Assembly (NCBI GenBank): GCA_021811865.1
Contig: JAKAQB010000050.1
Coordinates: forward strand, 1 to 26,799
Direction of reading: 5' to 3'
DNA: 26,799 nt
DNA from: Actinomycetes bacterium
GTDB taxonomy: Bacteria > Actinomycetota > Acidimicrobiia > Acidimicrobiales > Palsa-688
A program made the translations under genes and the position numbers. Under the pieces are notes generated by a model. The model had not been told where the DNA came from, made no database searches, and was given only the letters and a program-made list of their open reading frames with translations. Numbering within the stretch: the stretch's first letter is position 1; each line of letters starts with the position of its first letter. Positions 22,477 to 26,799 of this stretch are shown here, piece by piece.

Positions 22477-23415
22477 TCAGGCCCCGGCGGGCCCTGCGGG
22501 CGGCACGACCGCGAAGCCGGTCTGGCGGGATCCTCGCCAGGTGCCGTACATCGGGTCCACCGTGATGTGGTCCCGGGCGAGGAGCGCTTGGAGGGCAGTG
22601 TCGCTGTTGGCACCTATGACCGCGGCGAGGGCGTCTCGCATCGTCAGCCCCAAGGGGATCGCCACCCGCTTGGTCACGGCCAGGACGGTGTAGCCCGACG
22701 ACGCGGGCGTCGGGGCGCTCACCTTGCCGACCGGGAGGGCGAGGACGGCCCCGACGAAGGCGTTGGGCTGGTTCTCCAGCTGGGCCGGCGTGTAGCAGGT
22801 CACCGTGCCCCCGGCCAGGATCGCGCCGCCTCGGACGTAGGTGGTGTGGGCCAACGCCGCGGCCTTGGACCCGGACATCACCTCCCGCACGCAGACCGAG
22901 GAGAAGAAGTAGCCGGCGAAGCGCTGGTACGCGGCCCGCAGCTGGGCCACGGGCACGGGTGGCACGCCGATCATGGCCAGGTCGGCGGTGCGCTCCGCCA
23001 GGGTGAGCCGGTACGGCGCCGGGAAGCGGTCCCAGTAAGGGCCGAAGTCCGCGGAGTCGACCGTCCGGGCCACCATCACCTGGTACCGGCTCGGGATGCG
23101 CCCGCGGGAGGACAGCTCCTGGGCGACGGCAGCGCTGTCGATCATCCCCGTCAGCACGTGCGCCGTCCACGCCGAGTTGTACGTTCCGGGCGAGGGTCCC
23201 TCGACGCGCTGACCGGACTGCAGGCTGGCCTGGTCGACGGCACGGATGTACGGGCCGTTCGCCGAGAGGGACGCCAGCTCGGAGTTGACCGCCTGAGAGC
23301 TGAATCCCTGCCCGTTGACGGAGGCCGCCTGCGGCGACGCCGAACAGGACGCCGTCACCAGCACAGCACCGAGCGCGGCGGCGCCGGCGGCAAGGGTGCG
23401 GGAGAGTCGGTTCAC
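22477..23415 (-). CDS. SurA/PpiC-like peptidyl-prolyl isomerase, probable lipoprotein
   Basis: The 312-residue exported protein begins MNRLSRTLAAGAAALGAVLV and continues TASCSASPQAASVNGQGF. This is a signal peptide with a lipobox-like TASC, so anchoring through Cys is likely although the -3 residue is not ideal. The chain has a SurA_N-like helical region (VNSELASLSANGPYIRAV). A PpiC-like rotamase region follows (FSSVCVREVMSGSKAAALAH, TYVRGGAILAGGTVTCYTPA, AFVGAVLALPVGKVSAP, TVLAVTKRVAI). Two Cys in the rotamase part may form a disulfide outside the cell. The start is the GTG at 23415, the first giving a proper signal peptide. TACCAT 9 nt upstream may be its -10. It sits between mfd and mazG. 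Confidence 0.85.
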   Translation of the reverse strand: MNRLSRTLAAGAAALGAVLVTASCSASPQAASVNGQGFSSQAVNSELASLSANGPYIRAVDQASLQSGQRVEGPSPGTYNSAWTAHVLTGMIDSAAVAQELSSRGRIPSRYQVMVARTVDSADFGPYWDRFPAPYRLTLAERTADLAMIGVPPVPVAQLRAAYQRFAGYFFSSVCVREVMSGSKAAALAHTTYVRGGAILAGGTVTCYTPAQLENQPNAFVGAVLALPVGKVSAPTPASSGYTVLAVTKRVAIPLGLTMRDALAAVIGANSDTALQALLARDHITVDPMYGTWRGSRQTGFAVVPPAGPAGA

Positions 23416-23521
23416 GGAGCGGCGATGGTACCGACGAGACCGGCGCCCGGGCCAGGCGCGGACGCGACCTACGACTCCCCGCCCCCGCACAGCGCTCCAC
23501 CCGCTCGACACGCCCACCCGC

Positions 23522-26500
23522 TCAGCGCGCCGCCCGCTCAGCGCGCGGCGGCGGCGCCCCCTCGCCCGGCGCGCTCTGCGGCGCCCTCGTTACCAGGTCG
23601 GCGAGCAGCTTGGCGAGGTCGGCGGCCGGTTGGGCGCCCCGGGGGAGGGGCACGACGAGCCGACCACCGTCCTCCTTGTGCACCGCCTTGGGCCAGAGCC
23701 GCGCCAGGCGCACCCGCTCCGAGGCCTTGAGGGCCAGGGGCTGCATCCGTGCGGTGTAGGCCGCCGAGCCCATGCCGCCACCGCTGCCCTTCACGACCGC
23801 CACCTCCCGCAGCCCGACGCGGGCGCACTCCGCCCGGAGGTGCCCGATGTCGAGGAGGGCGGCCGCCGGCGGTGGGAGCGGCCCGTAGCGGTCCAGCCAC
23901 TCCGAGCGGATGTCGTCCACCTCCGTGTGGGTGGTGACCGTCGCCAGCCGGCGGTACGCCTCGAGCCGCAGGTCCTCCCGCTCGACGTAGTCGGCCGGCA
24001 GGTTGGCCGTGACGGGCAGGTCCAACTTGATCTCGGCCGGTTCGCGCAGCTCCTCGCCCTTCAGCTCTGCCACCGCCTCGCTGACCATCTGCACGTACAG
24101 GTCGTAGCCGACGGCCGCGATGTGGCCGGACTGGTCGGCCGACAGGAGGTTGCCGGCACCGCGGATCTCGAGGTCGCGCATGGCGATCTTGAACCCCGAC
24201 CCGAGCTCGGTGTGCTCGCCGATCGTGCGGAGCCGCTCGTAGGCCTCCTCGGAGAGAGCGGCGTCGGGTGGGAACAGCAGGTAGGCGTACGCCCGCTGAC
24301 CGGCTCGACCGACCCTGCCCCGGAGCTGGTGGAGCTGGCCGAGCCCGAGCCGGTCCGCCCGGTCGACGACAAGGGTGTTGACCGTCGGCATGTCGATGCC
24401 CGACTCGATGATCGTCGTGCACACGAGCACGTCGTAGCGACCCTCCCAGAAGTCGAACACGACCTTCTCCAGCGCCCCCTCGTCCATCTGCCCGTGGGCG
24501 ACGGCTACCCGTGCCTCCGGCACGAGGGCCCGCACCTCGGCGGCGACCTTCTCGATGTCCGCCACCCGGTTGTGGACGAAGAACACCTGCCCTTCCCGGA
24601 GCAGCTCGCGGCGGATGGCCTCGGACACCGCCCGCTCGTCGTACTCGCCGACGTAGGTGAGGATCGGCTGGCGCTCGGCCGGCGGCGTCTGCAGCAGGGT
24701 GAGGTCCCGGATGCCTGTGAGGCTCATCTCGAGGGTCCGGGGGATGGGCGTGGCGGTGAGGGTGAGGACGTCCACGTCGGTCTCGAGCTTCTTGATGGCC
24801 TCCTTGTGGCTCACGCCGAAGCGTTGCTCCTCGTCGACGACCAGCAAGCCGAGGTCCTTGAACCGCACATCCCCGGTGAGCAGCCGGTGGGTCCCGATGA
24901 CGACGTCCACGTCGCCGGCGGCGAGACCGTCGATCACCTGCTCGGCCTGCGCTGGGGTGAGGAAGCGCGACAGCATCTCGACCCGGACGGGGTAGCCGGC
25001 GAAGCGATCCGAGAAGGTCTGGTAGTGCTGCGAGGCCAGCAGCGTGGTGGGCACGAGGACGGCGACCTGCTTGCCGTCCTGCACGGCTTTGAACGCCGCC
25101 CGGATGGCGATCTCGGTCTTGCCGAACCCGACGTCGCCGCACACGAGCCGGTCCATGGGCGCGGCCGCCTCCATGTCAGCCTTCACGTCGGCGATGGCGC
25201 GCAGCTGGTCGGGGGTCTCGTCGTAGGGGAACGATGCTTCCATCTCCCGCTGCCACGGCGTGTCGGGGCCAAAGAGGTGGCCCGGCGAGCTGACCCGCTT
25301 CTGGTACAGCACGACGAGCTCCTGGGCGATCTCCCGGACCGCCGCCCGGACGCGGGACTTGGTCTTCTGCCAGTCACTCCCGTTGAGCCGGCTGAGCGCC
25401 GGGCTCTCCCCACCCGAGTACGGCCGCAGCAGGTCGACCTGGTCCGACGGGACGTACAACCTGTCGCCCGCCCGGTACTCGAGGACGAGGTAGTCGCGTT
25501 CGACGCCGCCGATCGAGCGGCGGACCATCCCGCCGAAGCGGCCGACGCCGTGCTGGTGGTGCACGACGTAGTTGCCGGCTTTCATGTCGTCGAAGAACGT
25601 CTCGGGGGCCCGGGCGCGCTGCCGGGGTCGGCGGTGGGTGCGCCGCCGACCGGTGAGGTCACCCTCGGCGAGGACGGCGAGCCTGACCGCCGGGTACACG
25701 AAGCCCCGCTCGAGCGGCGCGACGACGACCCGGACGCCGGGGGCGGTCAGGTCGTGCCCGCCGCCGCCGTCGACGAGCGGGGCGGAGAAGCCGTGCTCGC
25801 CGAGGAGGGCGGCGAGGCGGGCACCGCTGCCCTTGCCCTCGGCGCAGATAGTGACGCGGTAGCGGTCGGCGACGAGGCCCCGGAGACGGGAGACGAGGCG
25901 GTCGCCGTCGCCGACGACGGGGTCCCAGGCGACGGCGGCGACGGCGATGGCGCCGGGTCCCTCCGGCGCGGGCACGACGCTCCACGCCGCAGCACCGGTG
26001 TGGGCGAGGAGCTGGTCGAAGGGCAGGTGGAGGGGGGGAAAGTCCACGCCCTCCGCTCCCCACGTCTGTGCCAGGGCGGAGGCCAGGGCGGCTTCCTCCC
26101 CGAGCAGTTCGCCAGCACGGTCCCGCATCCTCCGAGGCTCCACGAGCAACACGAGGCCGCGGTCGGGGAGCAGGTCGGGCAGGAGCCGCTCCTCGGGGGT
26201 GAGCCAGGGCAGCCACGACTCCATGCCATCGAAGACCTGGCCGTCGGCGAGGCGCTCCCACTGCTCCCGGCCCCAGGGGGCGCCGGCGACGAGCCGTCCG
26301 GCGCGCTCGCGGATCTCGTCGGTGGGGCGCAGCTCCCGGCACGGCCACAGCTCCGCCTCGTCGAGGTCGGATGTGGATCGCTGGTCGGCGACGCTGAACT
26401 CGGTGAGCCGATCGACCTCGTCGCCCCACAGGTCGATGCGGATGGGGCAGTCGGCCGTCGAGCCGTAGACGTCGACGATCGAGCCGCGCACGGCGATCTC

Positions 26501-26799
26501 CCCGCGGTGCTCCACCTGGTACTCGCGCCGGTAGCCGAGGCCGGCAAGCCGGACGACGAGCTCTTGGGGATCGAGCTGCTCGCCCCGGCGCACCACGACG
26601 GGCTCGAGCTCCTCCACGTGCGGGCCGAGGCGTTGCAGCAGGGCGCGCACCGGGGCGACCACGACCCGGGGAGCCGGGTCGCCCTGGATCCGGCACATCA
26701 CCCTGAGGCGCCGGCCCATGGTCTCCACGCCCGGGCTGACGCGCTCGAACGGCAGGGTCTCCCACGCCGGGAACAGCTCCACCTGGTCGGGGCCAGATC
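23522..26799 (-). CDS. mfd: Transcription-repair coupling factor Mfd (N-terminus beyond the window)
   Basis: Mfd removes RNA polymerase stalled at DNA lesions and recruits UvrA. About 1090 residues are visible and the frame stays open to the window edge, so roughly the first 100 of the usual 1150-1200 are missing. Visible in order: the UvrB-like damage module ([33 protein letters not shown]), the CarD-like RNA-polymerase interaction domain ([20 protein letters not shown]), helicase motif I ([19 protein letters not shown], near 25110-25145), the DEEQ box ([20 protein letters not shown]), [13 protein letters not shown], the C-terminal helicase half ([20 protein letters not shown]), the TRG motif region ([19 protein letters not shown]) and the TRCF domain. 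The gene looks intact otherwise. Confidence 0.98.
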   Translation of the reverse strand, partial: SGPDQVELFPAWETLPFERVSPGVETMGRRLRVMCRIQGDPAPRVVVAPVRALLQRLGPHVEELEPVVVRRGEQLDPQELVVRLAGLGYRREYQVEHRGEIAVRGSIVDVYGSTADCPIRIDLWGDEVDRLTEFSVADQRSTSDLDEAELWPCRELRPTDEIRERAGRLVAGAPWGREQWERLADGQVFDGMESWLPWLTPEERLLPDLLPDRGLVLLVEPRRMRDRAGELLGEEAALASALAQTWGAEGVDFPPLHLPFDQLLAHTGAAAWSVVPAPEGPGAIAVAAVAWDPVVGDGDRLVSRLRGLVADRYRVTICAEGKGSGARLAALLGEHGFSAPLVDGGGGHDLTAPGVRVVVAPLERGFVYPAVRLAVLAEGDLTGRRRTHRRPRQRARAPETFFDDMKAGNYVVHHQHGVGRFGGMVRRSIGGVERDYLVLEYRAGDRLYVPSDQVDLLRPYSGGESPALSRLNGSDWQKTKSRVRAAVREIAQELVVLYQKRVSSPGHLFGPDTPWQREMEASFPYDETPDQLRAIADVKADMEAAAPMDRLVCGDVGFGKTEIAIRAAFKAVQDGKQVAVLVPTTLLASQHYQTFSDRFAGYPVRVEMLSRFLTPAQAEQVIDGLAAGDVDVVIGTHRLLTGDVRFKDLGLLVVDEEQRFGVSHKEAIKKLETDVDVLTLTATPIPRTLEMSLTGIRDLTLLQTPPAERQPILTYVGEYDERAVSEAIRRELLREGQVFFVHNRVADIEKVAAEVRALVPEARVAVAHGQMDEGALEKVVFDFWEGRYDVLVCTTIIESGIDMPTVNTLVVDRADRLGLGQLHQLRGRVGRAGQRAYAYLLFPPDAALSEEAYERLRTIGEHTELGSGFKIAMRDLEIRGAGNLLSADQSGHIAAVGYDLYVQMVSEAVAELKGEELREPAEIKLDLPVTANLPADYVEREDLRLEAYRRLATVTTHTEVDDIRSEWLDRYGPLPPPAAALLDIGHLRAECARVGLREVAVVKGSGGGMGSAAYTARMQPLALKASERVRLARLWPKAVHKEDGGRLVVPLPRGAQPAADLAKLLADLVTRAPQSAPGEGAPPPRAERAAR

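Overview
The window is GC-rich actinobacterial chromosome. One strand carries mfd - SurA-like lipoprotein - mazG - eno - ftsB ... DUF501 - ppx, the order known from Actinomycetota (Mycobacterium tuberculosis Rv1020-Rv1026 is close). Nickel superoxide dismutase, leaderless-looking promoters and form II CO-dehydrogenase-like genes fit this. A member of Acidimicrobiia or a related deep lineage is likely, but that placement is inference.

Region 1 (1-4900, plus strand) is a decaying accessory zone. It holds a frameshifted IS66 transposase whose 5' end lies outside the window, a possible IS630-type tail, a perfect 24-bp palindrome, the C-terminal stub of a tyrosine recombinase, two PIN-toxin/antitoxin pairs, an 11-copy 9-bp tandem repeat, a tRNA 3'-end-like arm, a 21-bp direct repeat on both sides of the second toxin-antitoxin pair, a truncated VOC gene and a multiply frameshifted L,D-transpeptidase.

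Region 2 (4929-6506) holds sodN (nickel SOD) and its divergent maturation protease sodX, followed by a RimJ/RimL-type acetyltransferase on the minus strand.

Region 3 (6583-26799, all minus strand) is the housekeeping run. It is read mfd, SurA-like foldase, mazG, eno, ftsB, then about 11 kb of molybdenum-hydroxylase genes, then DUF501 and ppx. The inserted block is, in transcription order: large subunit 2, small [2Fe-2S] subunit (CoxS), large subunit 1 (CoxL-like), FAD subunit (CoxM), MoxR ATPase (CoxD-like), VWA protein (CoxE), XdhC N-terminal-domain protein, XdhC Rossmann-domain protein, MocA-like cytidylyltransferase and CoxG. Both large subunits carry AYRGAGR rather than the CSFR loop of form I CO dehydrogenase, so the substrate is open. 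Most junctions overlap by 4-10 nt or lie a few nt apart, and coxG ends 2 nt before DUF501, so the oxidoreductase and housekeeping genes are probably co-transcribed.

The most noteworthy points are the molybdenum-hydroxylase module spliced into a conserved cell-division/phosphate operon, its two non-identical large subunits served by one small and one medium subunit, and the repeat-rich remnant of an integrated element at the left end.
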